NCBI GenBank assembly: GCA_944326485.1
Contig: CALVED010000002.1
Location: 186,001 to 250,000 of the forward strand
Length of the DNA stretch: 64,000 nucleotides
Source of the DNA: Candidatus Gastranaerophilales bacterium
Lineage (GTDB): Bacteria > Cyanobacteriota > Vampirovibrionia > Gastranaerophilales > Gastranaerophilaceae
Direction: 5' to 3'
Made by a program: the position numbers and the translations under genes. Shown here piece by piece: positions 26,831 to 35,483 of the stretch (the stretch's first letter is position 1; the number at the start of each line of letters is the position of its first letter). The notes below the pieces were generated by a model. That model did no database searches. It saw nothing but the letters and a program-made list of their open reading frames with translations, and was not told where the DNA came from.

Positions 26831-29566
26831 TTATTTTATATATATTATCTTGAAAAATTCATCTTCTTGAAGATTTAATTGTTCAAAATGTTGTTTTATT
26901 AAATCTGTATGACAGGTAAAAAATAATACTTGATTTGTTTTAGAAAAATCAATAAGACATTTTAGTGCATTATGAGTCCTGCCATAATCAAAGTTGACAA
27001 ATGCATCATCTATTATTATAGGTAAATCGGCTCTGCCGTTATCTTGCAATGTCGTTTTATCTTTTGAGTAATTAGATGCATATCCTAAGCGCAATGCCAA
27101 ATATAATTGTTCTTTTGTTCCTCTTGAAAGTTCATTCCATTTTTTTATTATATTGCCTTCAAAATTAGATATTTCTTCAGCTTCAAGATTAATTCTTGAA
27201 TATTTGTTATCTGTAAGAATCGATAAATATTTTTGTGCATTTATTAAATCGGGTTGTGTTTTATCAAAATTATTTTTTGCAATTGTTGTTATCTCAGAAA
27301 TAGCTTTGTTTACTAATATTTTTTTTACAATATTTCTGTACTCATTAATTAATATATTTCTTTTATTTTTTAAATCGGATATTCCTTCAAAATCTTCTAA
27401 TCCTCTTTTTTCAAATTCAGCATCTTTTTTTAAATTTTGTTTTTCTTGTTTTTTTATTTTTGTTTCTTCAAGCACAATATTTATATTGGTTGATTCATCT
27501 ATATCTTTAAATAAATTTGTAAATGGTATCTTTTGTTCTTCAAGACTTATTCTGCTGGTATTTAGATTCTCAATTGATACATCTAGTATATCTATTTGTT
27601 TTTTTAATTCATTATTTTTTTCAAATAATTCTTGCAATTCTTCTAAATTATTTTTTATATTTGATGAGAAATTAATATTAATTTTGTTTTCAATAATAAA
27701 TGAATTGAATTCTTTTATTATCTTATTATTTTCTACTTCTATATCTGTAATTTCTGAGATAAGCATGTTTTTTTCTGTAATAAATTCTTTTATATCTTTT
27801 ATTATTTCAATTACATCGATATATTTTTGTTCATTTAATTTTAATTTATTTTCTCCAATTAGGTTTTGAATTTTATCTATTAATTCAATATTTTTATTTT
27901 CCAGATTCGATATTTTTTCCTTTATGTTTAGAAGTTTGTTTTCATTAAATTTTCTATCGCTTTCATTTTTTCTTACTTTTTCTTGAAAAGAATTATGATT
28001 TAATATTTTAATATTTATTTCCTGTTTTAAATCTTCTAATTTTTCTGTTAAATAAGAACTTTCAACATTATTTATTTCCGGATAATAAAATTTTATTTTC
28101 TCAATTATGTTACATAAAATAGCTTCTTGTTGTGTTTCTTTTCTTATTTTGTCACTAGCTTGATTATCTTGATAACTGCTAAGTTTTTGAATTGCAAAGC
28201 CAATACCAATAAGAATAGACATTAATAAAGAAAAAATTCCAGCAGTTGTTTCTTTTAAATAAAAACTTACAATGGAACAAGATGCCATTAGTAAAAATAA
28301 AGAAGCAAATAAAATTAGTGAATTTCTATTTGTCCATATTCCACTTGAATTTATTTTAATATTTTTATCTATATTACTTATTTCATTTGAAAGATATTTA
28401 TATTGTTTTAATCCATCATTTATTATTGAGTAAAAATCTTTTAGTTCTTGTATATTATATTTTTCAATATTGCCTTTTTGTAAATATTCCAGTTCGGTTT
28501 GAAGTTTTAATAAGTTTTCTTCAATATCTTCTATTGTTCTTTTGTATGTTTTTATCTCAGTTTTATTGTTTTCAATTTCAGGTATTATTTCTTTTATTTT
28601 ACTAATTTTGTCATAATCAATTATGAAATTATTTAATTCTTCTTCTGTTGTATTTAAGTTATACTCATAATTTAAATGATTTAAATTTGAATTGATTTTT
28701 GTAATTATATTTTCAAGTTTTTGTTTGTTTTTCTCTAAAATAGAAAAATTAGATTCATATTTTCCTACATTTTGTACAATATCTATATATTTTTCTTTGT
28801 TATTATATAAATTTATATTGAAGTCAATATTAAGATGTTTATGAACTTCATTTAGTCTTTGAAGTTCAGCATTTGTTGATTTTAAATTAATTAAAATATT
28901 TAAATATTCTTCTTTTTGAGATAGATTTATAATTTCTTCTTCATAATTATGAATAGTTAGTATTATATTGTTGTATTGATTTTCTTTTTGGGATAATTCG
29001 TTAATTTTTTTATTAATATTTGATATTTCTTCAAGAAGTTCAGATATGACTTTTTTTGGTTTGCCATTAATTCCAATATATTCCGAAATATTATTTTCAA
29101 CTTTTTGTAATATTGAATTTAGTTTATCTCCTGACGGATCTTTTATAATATTTACTAATGATAGATTATTATCAAATTGTAAGCTCATTAAATCATCAAG
29201 ATTAATTGTAAAACCCTGTTCAAAATATTTTTGATTAATTATTTTTTCTATTAATGAGTAATCACAGCTTAAGTTATTTTCATCATATAATTTACATCTG
29301 TCTGCTTTCTTTAAAGAATTTTTTATATCTGCACGATAAATTTGTTTTTCGTGGTTATTATTAATAATTGAAAAAAAGATTTTTCCGGTATCTGTTTTTA
29401 TAGGTCTAAAAAAACCTTCCCTTATAAAATTCATTAATGAACTTTTACCTGCTTCATTATTTCCGCATATTAAATTTATTCCAGATGAAAATTCATATTT
29501 TATACCGGTTTTTATATCTTTATCACTTTTTTCTATAATAATATTATCAATAATTAACTTAGACAC
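26831..29566 (-). CDS. YhaN-like SbcC/Rad50-type ATPase with central membrane hairpin
   Basis: 911 residues. Partner of the metallophosphatase upstream, by analogy to the YhaO-YhaN and SbcD-SbcC pairs that process DNA ends. Walker A is CGNNEAGKSSLMNF near residue 34. The signature LSRGTKEQLYLALRLG and Walker B PIIIDDAFVNFD are in the last 110 residues, separated by about 700 residues of Lys/Glu/Asn/Ile coiled coil. About residues 398-445 hold two adjacent hydrophobic helices (SLILFASLFLLMASCSIVSF and TAGIFSLLMSILIGIGFAI) that break the coiled coil, as in YhaN; soluble SbcC has a zinc hook there instead. The start is GTG, with AGGA upstream and only 5 bases after the partner's stop. Confidence 0.8.
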   Translation of the reverse strand: MSKLIIDNIIIEKSDKDIKTGIKYEFSSGINLICGNNEAGKSSLMNFIREGFFRPIKTDTGKIFFSIINNNHEKQIYRADIKNSLKKADRCKLYDENNLSCDYSLIEKIINQKYFEQGFTINLDDLMSLQFDNNLSLVNIIKDPSGDKLNSILQKVENNISEYIGINGKPKKVISELLEEISNINKKINELSQKENQYNNIILTIHNYEEEIINLSQKEEYLNILINLKSTNAELQRLNEVHKHLNIDFNINLYNNKEKYIDIVQNVGKYESNFSILEKNKQKLENIITKINSNLNHLNYEYNLNTTEEELNNFIIDYDKISKIKEIIPEIENNKTEIKTYKRTIEDIEENLLKLQTELEYLQKGNIEKYNIQELKDFYSIINDGLKQYKYLSNEISNIDKNIKINSSGIWTNRNSLILFASLFLLMASCSIVSFYLKETTAGIFSLLMSILIGIGFAIQKLSSYQDNQASDKIRKETQQEAILCNIIEKIKFYYPEINNVESSYLTEKLEDLKQEINIKILNHNSFQEKVRKNESDRKFNENKLLNIKEKISNLENKNIELIDKIQNLIGENKLKLNEQKYIDVIEIIKDIKEFITEKNMLISEITDIEVENNKIIKEFNSFIIENKININFSSNIKNNLEELQELFEKNNELKKQIDILDVSIENLNTSRISLEEQKIPFTNLFKDIDESTNINIVLEETKIKKQEKQNLKKDAEFEKRGLEDFEGISDLKNKRNILINEYRNIVKKILVNKAISEITTIAKNNFDKTQPDLINAQKYLSILTDNKYSRINLEAEEISNFEGNIIKKWNELSRGTKEQLYLALRLGYASNYSKDKTTLQDNGRADLPIIIDDAFVNFDYGRTHNALKCLIDFSKTNQVLFFTCHTDLIKQHFEQLNLQEDEFFKIIYIK

Positions 29567-29571
29567 AATTA

Positions 29572-30858
29572 TTATTCCTGTTTAATTTCATTATAATAAA
29601 TAATATTGCAAAGGTTAATACATTCTTCTTTAGCCTGATTTTTTATTTCTTCTTTAAATTCTTTATATTCTTTTTCTGTGAAATTACATTGTAACAATAT
29701 ATTTTTAAAATTTTTTTCTATATTTTCTATTGCTGTGTTTAAGTTGTTTTCGTCTATTGTTCTATAAATTTCTCCTGAAATTCCGTCATCTTCTTTTATA
29801 ATTTGTTCATTTATTTTGGGACGTGTCTCATTGGATATTTCAGAAATATAGACTCTATTATTAAAGTCATTCTTAATTCTTTCAGCAATAGTATTATAAA
29901 AATCTTCATTAATATCAGAGTAAAAACAAATATTCCCGTTAAGATTTAATTTTAAAAGAAATAACTCACAATTAGCATTGCTATTTTTATTTATAAAATC
30001 TAAAATAAATTCTTGAATAATATTATAGGCAAAAGTTATATCATAAGCTTGTGATAAATCAATATTAATATTTTCAAACCTTATTATATCTATAGGAATA
30101 AAACTATTTTTAATAATAGAGTTATTCTCAACTTTAATATATTTAATTCCATGAGGACCTGTTTCTTTTGTGTTCCTACTTTGAATAGTACCGGCATATT
30201 GTATTGTTTTTTCATCATAGGTTGGAATATGAATATGTCCAAGAGCCCAATAATCATAATTTAGAGATTTTAAGTCATTTGTTGAACATGGTGCATAAGG
30301 ACTTGTCTTATCTCCATCTAAGTCACAATGAAGAAGTCCAATATTGAATAAGGATTTTTCTTCACCTTGAGGGGATTCAAAATAATTAATAGGATTTTCA
30401 TTTAAGTGATTATCATTAAAACTATATGCATGTATTATTGCTTGAGGATTAGAATTCTTATCTGTAACAATAAATTTTCCATATTGAGGTGTGTTAACCC
30501 CTATAATTTTAATATTTGAATTATCATCAAAGTTAAAAGTATTTTTATTATAGGCAGAAACAGGATCATGATTACCACATACAATGTATACTTTAATATC
30601 AGCTGCTGCGAGTTTTTTTAATCCTTCTTTTAATATTAATTTAGATCTAAAATCTTGTTCGTTATTGTCAAAAGTATCACCAGATATAAGTACAAAATCA
30701 ATATTTTTTACAAGTGCAAAATCTATAAAATTATTAAATGCTTTTTCCACGGCATTATTATATACAGATTTAACTTTCTCATCAAAAGAATATTTAGTAA
30801 GGTCAGAAAATGGTCTGCCTAAATGAATATCTGAAATATGAATAAAGGAAAAAAACAA
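29572..30858 (-). CDS. YhaO-like DNA repair metallophosphoesterase (SbcD/Mre11 family)
   Basis: 428 residues. All five metallophosphatase motifs are present: SDIHLG (residue about 9), SGDTFDN (about 59), GNHDP (about 95), LLHCDLDGD (about 174) and GHIHIP (about 209). A C-terminal capping domain of about 180 residues follows. Expected role: nuclease paired with the ATPase downstream. The start is TTG, with AAAGGG about 11 bases upstream; no ATG fits the family N-terminus. Upstream DNA is the full-length dispersed repeat. Confidence 0.82.
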   Translation of the reverse strand: MFFSFIHISDIHLGRPFSDLTKYSFDEKVKSVYNNAVEKAFNNFIDFALVKNIDFVLISGDTFDNNEQDFRSKLILKEGLKKLAAADIKVYIVCGNHDPVSAYNKNTFNFDDNSNIKIIGVNTPQYGKFIVTDKNSNPQAIIHAYSFNDNHLNENPINYFESPQGEEKSLFNIGLLHCDLDGDKTSPYAPCSTNDLKSLNYDYWALGHIHIPTYDEKTIQYAGTIQSRNTKETGPHGIKYIKVENNSIIKNSFIPIDIIRFENINIDLSQAYDITFAYNIIQEFILDFINKNSNANCELFLLKLNLNGNICFYSDINEDFYNTIAERIKNDFNNRVYISEISNETRPKINEQIIKEDDGISGEIYRTIDENNLNTAIENIEKNFKNILLQCNFTEKEYKEFKEEIKNQAKEECINLCNIIYYNEIKQE

Positions 30859-30926
30859 ATTTAAAAACCCTTTCTTTGTTTAATTATTATAAACTTTTAA
30901 TGATGTTGTCAATTTAATTTTTATTT

Positions 30927-31111
30927 TGTCCGAGAAAAAATTCACGATAAGCTGAAAGTGTGAGTGAATTTTTTTTACAAAACGAACCAAAAACTTTGTT
31001 TTTGAGTGAGCTTGTATCCGTAGAGAAACGAAGGTGAGTGGCATTTTCAAAAGGTGAGTACTTTGTTAGCGAGGATGACTCGGTAACAAAGTGCGATACT
31101 AGATTAAATTT
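30927..31111 (+). repeat. Dispersed intergenic repeat, copy C (full length, reference)
   Basis: About 185 bp. Hairpin 1 has arms AAAAAATTCAC (30935-30945) and GTGAATTTTTT (30964-30974) around an 18-base loop holding AAGCTGAAAG. Next come ACAAAACGAACC, GAGTGAGCTTGTATCC and GAAACGAAGGTGAGTGG. Hairpin 2 has arms 31060-31073 and 31079-31092, 14 bp with a single G-G mismatch, loop GATGA. It ends GATACTAGATTAAAT. It fills the gap between the YhaO-like gene start and the radical SAM gene, whose TAA stop lies inside the repeat's last bases. No gene is visible in the gap. Confidence 0.85.
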
Positions 31112-31889
31112 CTTCATATTTTGACCATTTATCTTGTTTACAATATATATTGCAAAACCTGCAAGCTTTTGACGGTTTTCCCTCTGATATGAGTTTTTTA
31201 TATAGGTTTTCTCCGCTTTCTTTATAAATATCAAAACCTTTGGGAATATCAAGTTTTGTATTAAATTTTTTATTATAAAAAACCCTAAAAGCATTTGTAC
31301 AAGGATATAGTTTATGTTCCCATAAATTAATCCATTTCTTACATACACAATTGTTATAAGTTTTTTTAATATCAGAATTCCCCTTTATATTTATCAAGTC
31401 ATAAAAAGATGTAGAATCTTTGACTTCATAATTAATGATTTTATGTTCTTTTAGTAAATTTATTATTTCTTTAAAATTATCTCCCCAAATAGGGTAGTAA
31501 CTTATATCTAATGCAATATTATAGTCAATTAAAGTTTGCCAAAATTCTTTATTCATTTTTGGTAATAAAATGCCATTTGTTACAAGATATATATTTGTTT
31601 CAGGAAAAGCTTTTCTTGTTTCTATTAAAAATTCAGAAATATTAGGATGAAGTAATGGTTCACCTCCAAGAATTCTTATACAATCTGTTCTTATCTTATT
31701 TGTTAATACTCTTATATCATTTTTAAATTCTTCTAATTTAACAAAAATCACTTCATCTATATAATTACAGAAATAAGAGCAATTATTACATTTTAAATTG
31801 CATCCTGCTACTATTGGAATTTCTATGTATGGAAATACAGGATTTTCTTTTTTTATTAAATTTTTTTTCTTCCTAAAAAAATTAAGCAT
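31104..31889 (-). CDS. Radical SAM protein, paralogue 1
   Basis: 261 residues. The radical SAM Cys triad is in GCNLKCNNCSYFC near residue 29, followed by an LGGEPLLHPNI block near residue 74 (SAM-binding GGEP) and VTNGILLPKM. The C-terminal part carries further Cys: NNCVCKKW, LYPCTN and SKACRFCNIYC, likely for auxiliary Fe-S clusters in a SPASM/twitch-like domain. The substrate is unknown. It lies 4 bp after the second paralogue and the two align throughout, so this is a tandem duplication. Its stop codon lies in the dispersed repeat. Confidence 0.78.
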   Translation of the reverse strand: MLNFFRKKKNLIKKENPVFPYIEIPIVAGCNLKCNNCSYFCNYIDEVIFVKLEEFKNDIRVLTNKIRTDCIRILGGEPLLHPNISEFLIETRKAFPETNIYLVTNGILLPKMNKEFWQTLIDYNIALDISYYPIWGDNFKEIINLLKEHKIINYEVKDSTSFYDLINIKGNSDIKKTYNNCVCKKWINLWEHKLYPCTNAFRVFYNKKFNTKLDIPKGFDIYKESGENLYKKLISEGKPSKACRFCNIYCKQDKWSKYEEI

Positions 31890-31893
31890 ATTA

Positions 31894-32666
31894 TTATTCT
31901 TTATATAGTTCCCATTCTCTTACTATACCTTTTTCAAGACAAAATTTACATGCAGAAAATGGTTTTTTATATTTTTTAATTCTTCAAAAATTTCTTTTCC
32001 GCTAAGTTTATAAAAATCAATAGCCGGAGGTAGCTCAAGATTAGTATTAAATTTCTTATTATAATAGTATCGGTAACAATTTTGACAGGGATATAAGTGT
32101 TGTTTCCATAGATTAACACAAGCTTTACTACCGCATATTTTATAAGATTTTTCTATATCAGAATCTCCTTTTGGATTTAAAGACTCGAAAAACTTTTTTG
32201 CCAGTTTTATATTGCCTGGTTGCATATCATGATCATCAATTAAATCTAATATTTCACTAAATTTATTACCAATAATTGGGTACTTTGATAAATCAATTTT
32301 AATTCGGTTTTCTTTCACTGTATCCCAGAAAGACTGAGGCATAGAAGGTAGAAGTATCCCATTTGTAACAATACTTATAAATGAAGCAGGAAATGCTTTT
32401 CTTGCTTCTATCATAAAATTATTAATTTGGGGGTGAAGTAATGGTTCCCCACCCAGCAAACGGAGTTGAAAAACATCTAATTTTGAGGAAAGTTCATTAA
32501 TGTCTTTAGTAAATTGATTTATGTCAGTATATATTTCTTCATCTATTAAATGACAAAAATGTGAACAATGATTGCATTTTAAATTGCAATGGTCAACTAT
32601 GTGTGTTTCTAAATATTGAATTAAAGGTTTTCCTGATGGATTATTGGAATTTGAAATATTAAACAT
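31894..32666 (-). pseudogene. Radical SAM protein, paralogue 2, with -1 frame break near the 3' end
   Basis: The zero frame reads from 32666 to a stop at 31923 (247 aa). It has CNLKCNHCSHFC near residue 28, LLGGEPLLHPQI and LYPCQNCYRY, but then ends in a sequence unlike paralogue 1. In the -1 frame the reading continues as KKPFSACKFCLEKGIVREWELYKE to a TAA at 31894-31896, restoring the CxxC that aligns with SKACRFC in paralogue 1. The switch falls on A-AAA-AAC (complement of 31962-31968), a canonical -1 slippery heptamer in the correct phase. Either a one-base deletion inactivated the end of the gene or frameshifting is programmed; the data do not decide. It is upstream of paralogue 1 in the same transcript. 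Confidence 0.7.
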
Positions 32667-32741
32667 AATGTTAATTATATAATATTTTCTTATTTTCGAT
32701 ATATTGTAAAAAACTAATTCAATAAATTTTTCTTATTATAT

Positions 32742-32789
32742 TGTCCGAGAAAAAATTCATTCATACTTTCAGCTTATTGTGAAATTTTT
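32742..32789 (+). repeat. Dispersed intergenic repeat, copy E (left end only, hairpin 1 flipped)
   Basis: It begins TGTCCGAGA like copy C, but the hairpin that follows (32750-32789) matches copies B and C only when reverse-complemented: the loop reads CTTTCAGCTTATTG instead of CAATAAGCTGAAG. The rest of the repeat is absent. Confidence 0.65.
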
Positions 32790-32893
32790 ATACAATATGT
32801 TTTAACAATAAGAAAGACAGAATGGTTTGAAATTAATAAGGCAATATTGAAAAAAAAATATAAGATGTTAATATAAAAGAAGTTATATACTAT

Positions 32894-32911
32894 GGGACGT
32901 AGCGCAACCTG
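32894..32911 (+). repeat. tRNA-Pro 5' fragment
   Basis: Eighteen bases matching tRNA-Pro positions 33099-33116 (acceptor 5' strand, D stem and start of the D loop) with one difference, after which similarity stops. It is a remnant or partial duplicate 205 bp upstream of the intact tRNA. Confidence 0.6.
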
Positions 32912-32923
32912 ACTCTGCCGAGC

Positions 32924-33017
32924 GAATTTTGAAAAAGGGTAAAACCCAAGTATGTGAGAACCGAAGTGACAATAGCGATAGCGAAAGAAACGACAGGTTC
33001 GAGAGACAGCAAAATTC
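32924..33017 (+). other. Structured non-coding stretch upstream of tRNA-Pro
   Basis: Nested inverted repeats: GAATTTTG (32924-32931) with CAAAATTC (33010-33017), inside them GGGT-AAA-ACCC (32937-32947) and GAACC (32958-32962) with GGTTC (32996-33000). The sequence is unusually GC-rich for this genome. It could be a structured RNA or a remnant of the element that broke the tRNA fragment before it. The whole gap 32667-33407 holds no credible protein gene. Confidence 0.3.
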
Positions 33018-33097
33018 AAGAATAGAAATGATTAAGTATCATTTTTTGAGAGGTAGCACGTAGTGCGCTAAGGCTCTGAGTAAAACTAAATAATTTT

Positions 33098-33171
<74 letters not shown>

Positions 33172-33182
33172 AATTTTTTATT

Positions 33183-33317
33183 GGGTCGCAAGTTCTTCCG
33201 TTTCGTGATTTTCTAAACAAAAGGAGAAAAGAAAATCATCTCACGGAACCCATCAAACTACGGTTCATAAATTCACCTTGTTTGATGTGAAATCTTGTCG
33301 TTCCGAAATTTTTTATT
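33183..33317 (+). repeat. Tandem duplicate of the tRNA-Pro 3' half, interrupted in its T-loop
   Basis: The tRNA segment 33142-33182 (variable loop to just past the 3' end, 41 bp) is repeated directly after itself. The repeat begins GGGTCGCAAGTTC (33183-33195), is interrupted by 94 bp, and resumes with 28 bases identical to 33155-33182 (33290-33317). The break lies exactly between TTC and AAAT of the T-loop. Confidence 0.85.
33196..33289 (+). mobile_element. 94-bp two-hairpin insert in the duplicated tRNA T-loop
   Basis: Hairpin 1 pairs TTCCGT (33196-33201) with ACGGAA (33243-33248) and TGATTTTCT (33206-33214) with AGAAAATCA (33230-33238). Hairpin 2 pairs CATCAAAC (33251-33258) with GTTTGATG (33280-33287). 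It has no coding capacity and sits at the classical T-loop integration point of tRNA-targeting elements. Calling it mobile is inference from its precise placement. Confidence 0.45.
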
Positions 33318-33407
33318 TCTATAAAAGAAAGGTTATTGATTTATCATATTTTGTTGTTGTATACTTTTTTGTAAATCTTGTAATTTATAAGAATAAGAAA
33401 AATTATA

Positions 33408-34478
33408 ATGCCAAAACATATAGGAATACCAAGAGCAATCTCATATTATAACAATTATCCATTTTATTATGGTTTTTTTAAATCATTAGGTATTGAGGTT
33501 ATATTATCAGATAAGACAACAGCCAAAACAATTAATGACGGATCTAAGTATGTAGTTTCTGATACTTGTCTCCCTATAAAAGTATATGTTGGGCATGTTA
33601 TTAATTTGCTTGATAAAGGCTGTGATGCTATTTTTGTTCCCTCACTTCAATCAACAGGCTATAAAATTAATAATTGCAGTAAAGTAAGAGGGCTGCCTGA
33701 AATTATAAGAAATATATTGCCTCAAAATTTTACAATGATAGAGCCTACTTTAGATAAAACAGAAAATATAGATTTAAAAAACTTTTGTAAGCAAACAGCA
33801 AATGCTTTTGATATATGTGATGAACAAAAAATAAAAAAGGCAATTGATGAAGGATTTAAAGTATATAATTCATTTATGGAAATGACAAAAGCCGGTGTAT
33901 GCTATAAAGAAGCTTTAGATAATGCAATAAATGGAAAAACAGTAAAGAAAACAATAGATATAGTTAAGCCAATTTCTGTTGCTATTATGGCACATGGTTA
34001 TAATCTTTTTGATGAAAAAATTTCATTAAATTTAATAAAAAAATTAGAGAAGATGAATGTAAAAGTTTATACATCTTTGAACGTATCATTCGATGAAGCA
34101 ATAAAATCAATTGATGAAATAGGTGAAGTTCAATATTGGGCAAATGAACCTGAACTTACAGGTACGGCTGCCTATTATCTTTTAAATAAGAAAGTTGACG
34201 GAATAATAGCTCTTTCCGCATTTGGCTGTGGACCTGATTCTTTAATGGCTGATGAAATTTATTATCATTGTAAAGAAAGAAGAGTACCTTTTATACACAT
34301 TACAATTGATGAACATTCAGGTGAAGCCGGGTTTGTTACTCGTATAGAAGCTTTTATTGATATGCTTTTAAGAAAGAAGAGAAATTCAATTATAAAGAAT
34401 GCTGATTTAAATAAAAAATCTGTTGCTCCGGTTATTAATATAAAAAAAGAAAAAATACTTACAACTTCTATTAAATAA
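33408..34478 (+). CDS. DUF2229/COG3580-type protein, 2-hydroxyacyl-CoA dehydratase-like
   Basis: 356 residues. It begins HIGIPRAISYYNNYPFYYGFF, typical of the stand-alone DUF2229 proteins usually annotated as acyl-CoA dehydratase activase-related. Three conserved Cys fit an Fe-S cluster site: SDTCLPIKV near residue 54, NNCSKVRGL near residue 90 and FGCGPDS near residue 270. A GEAGFVTRIEAFIDM block follows. The ATPase domain of true activases is absent. It probably pairs with the similar protein at 35484, as alpha and beta subunits do in the dehydratases; the pair's reaction is unknown. It is coupled to the PHP gene by TAATG. Confidence 0.72.
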   Translation: MPKHIGIPRAISYYNNYPFYYGFFKSLGIEVILSDKTTAKTINDGSKYVVSDTCLPIKVYVGHVINLLDKGCDAIFVPSLQSTGYKINNCSKVRGLPEIIRNILPQNFTMIEPTLDKTENIDLKNFCKQTANAFDICDEQKIKKAIDEGFKVYNSFMEMTKAGVCYKEALDNAINGKTVKKTIDIVKPISVAIMAHGYNLFDEKISLNLIKKLEKMNVKVYTSLNVSFDEAIKSIDEIGEVQYWANEPELTGTAAYYLLNKKVDGIIALSAFGCGPDSLMADEIYYHCKERRVPFIHITIDEHSGEAGFVTRIEAFIDMLLRKKRNSIIKNADLNKKSVAPVINIKKEKILTTSIK

Positions 34479-35461
34479 TGAAAAATAATTTTTATACTTA
34501 TAAAGGTGCTATTCATATACATTCTATATTTTCTGATGGAACAGGAAATATTGAAGAAATATCAAATGCTGCTAAAAATGCAGGATTAAGCTGGATTATA
34601 ATTACAGATCATAATAATATAGATATAGAAGAAGGCTTTTATAATGGAGTTTGTGTTATAAAAGGAGAAGAAATCTCTCCTGAAAATACAAATCATTATA
34701 TAGCTCTTGATATTAAAAAAAATATTGAGCCTGATATAAATCCACAAAAATATATTGACGAGGTAAGATTGCAAGGCGGTTTTGGTTTTGCTGCTCATCC
34801 TGATGAATCAGATATTCGTAAGAATAATGCTCCACCTATAAAGTGGATTGATAAATTAATTATTCCTGACGGTGTTGAAATTTGGAATTGGTTCTCTGAT
34901 TGGGCTGATAATTATGATGAATCGAATATTTTTAGAATTATATATTCATATATTTTCAGACATAATATTATCAAGGGACCAAAATTAGAAACTTTAAAAT
35001 GGTGGGATGAATTAAATAATAAAACAGATAAAATTGTACCTGCTATAGCTGGCGTAGATGCACATGCTCTAAAAATTACCAAATATATAATTCCTGTTAA
35101 AATTTTTCCCTATATATCAATGTTTAAGACACTGGTAAATGTTTTAACATTAGAAGAAGAATTGCCAAAGGACTATTATGAACAAAGAAAAATAATCCTT
35201 CAATCAATAAAAGAAGGGAAAAACATAATTATAAATAATAACTTAAAAAAAGGAACACCTTTAATATATTTATCAGATAAAATTATCAATGTTGAACTTC
35301 CTGTTAGTTCAACAATAAAAGTATTATTTAACGGAGAAATAGTATATTGTACAGACGGAAAATGTATTAATTATAAGATAGAGAGAAAAGGTAAATATAG
35401 AGTTGAGGTTTATTTGAAGAACAAGCCTTGGATATATTCGAATCCGTTTAGAATTGTTTGA
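34478..35461 (+). CDS. PHP-domain metal-dependent phosphoesterase
   Basis: 327 residues. The PHP N-terminal motif GAIHIHSIFSDGTG (residues about 7-20) is followed by WIIITDHNNI near residue 38, then AAHPDE near residue 107 and AGVDAHAL near residue 193. These are the usual four metal-binding blocks of polymerase-histidinol-phosphatase proteins, including small-molecule phosphoesterases. The C-terminal about 70 residues look beta-rich. The start overlaps the stop of the DUF2229-type gene, tying it to that operon. Confidence 0.82.
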   Translation: MKNNFYTYKGAIHIHSIFSDGTGNIEEISNAAKNAGLSWIIITDHNNIDIEEGFYNGVCVIKGEEISPENTNHYIALDIKKNIEPDINPQKYIDEVRLQGGFGFAAHPDESDIRKNNAPPIKWIDKLIIPDGVEIWNWFSDWADNYDESNIFRIIYSYIFRHNIIKGPKLETLKWWDELNNKTDKIVPAIAGVDAHALKITKYIIPVKIFPYISMFKTLVNVLTLEEELPKDYYEQRKIILQSIKEGKNIIINNNLKKGTPLIYLSDKIINVELPVSSTIKVLFNGEIVYCTDGKCINYKIERKGKYRVEVYLKNKPWIYSNPFRIV

Positions 35462-35483
35462 TTTTGTGATAACATAAATAAAT

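Noticed and set aside
28246-28372. Misassembly or gene fusion in the YhaN-like ATPase because of its internal hydrophobic segment
   Set aside because: Known YhaN-type proteins also carry a central membrane segment, and both ATPase halves are complete and in frame.
30914-31348. A 144-codon minus-strand frame overlapping radical SAM paralogue 1 and repeat C
   Set aside because: It overlaps a clear radical SAM gene in another frame and continues through the non-coding repeat; no domain is recognisable.
32774-33019. An 81-codon minus-strand frame upstream of tRNA-Pro
   Set aside because: It runs through the tRNA fragment and structured stretch, has no ribosome site, and its composition (Phe, Tyr, Arg, Cys-rich, then Ile/Phe-rich) looks like a chance frame.
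33183-33317. A second functional tRNA-Pro
   Set aside because: Only the 3' half is present and it is interrupted by 94 bp; no acceptor 5' strand, D arm or anticodon arm exists for it.
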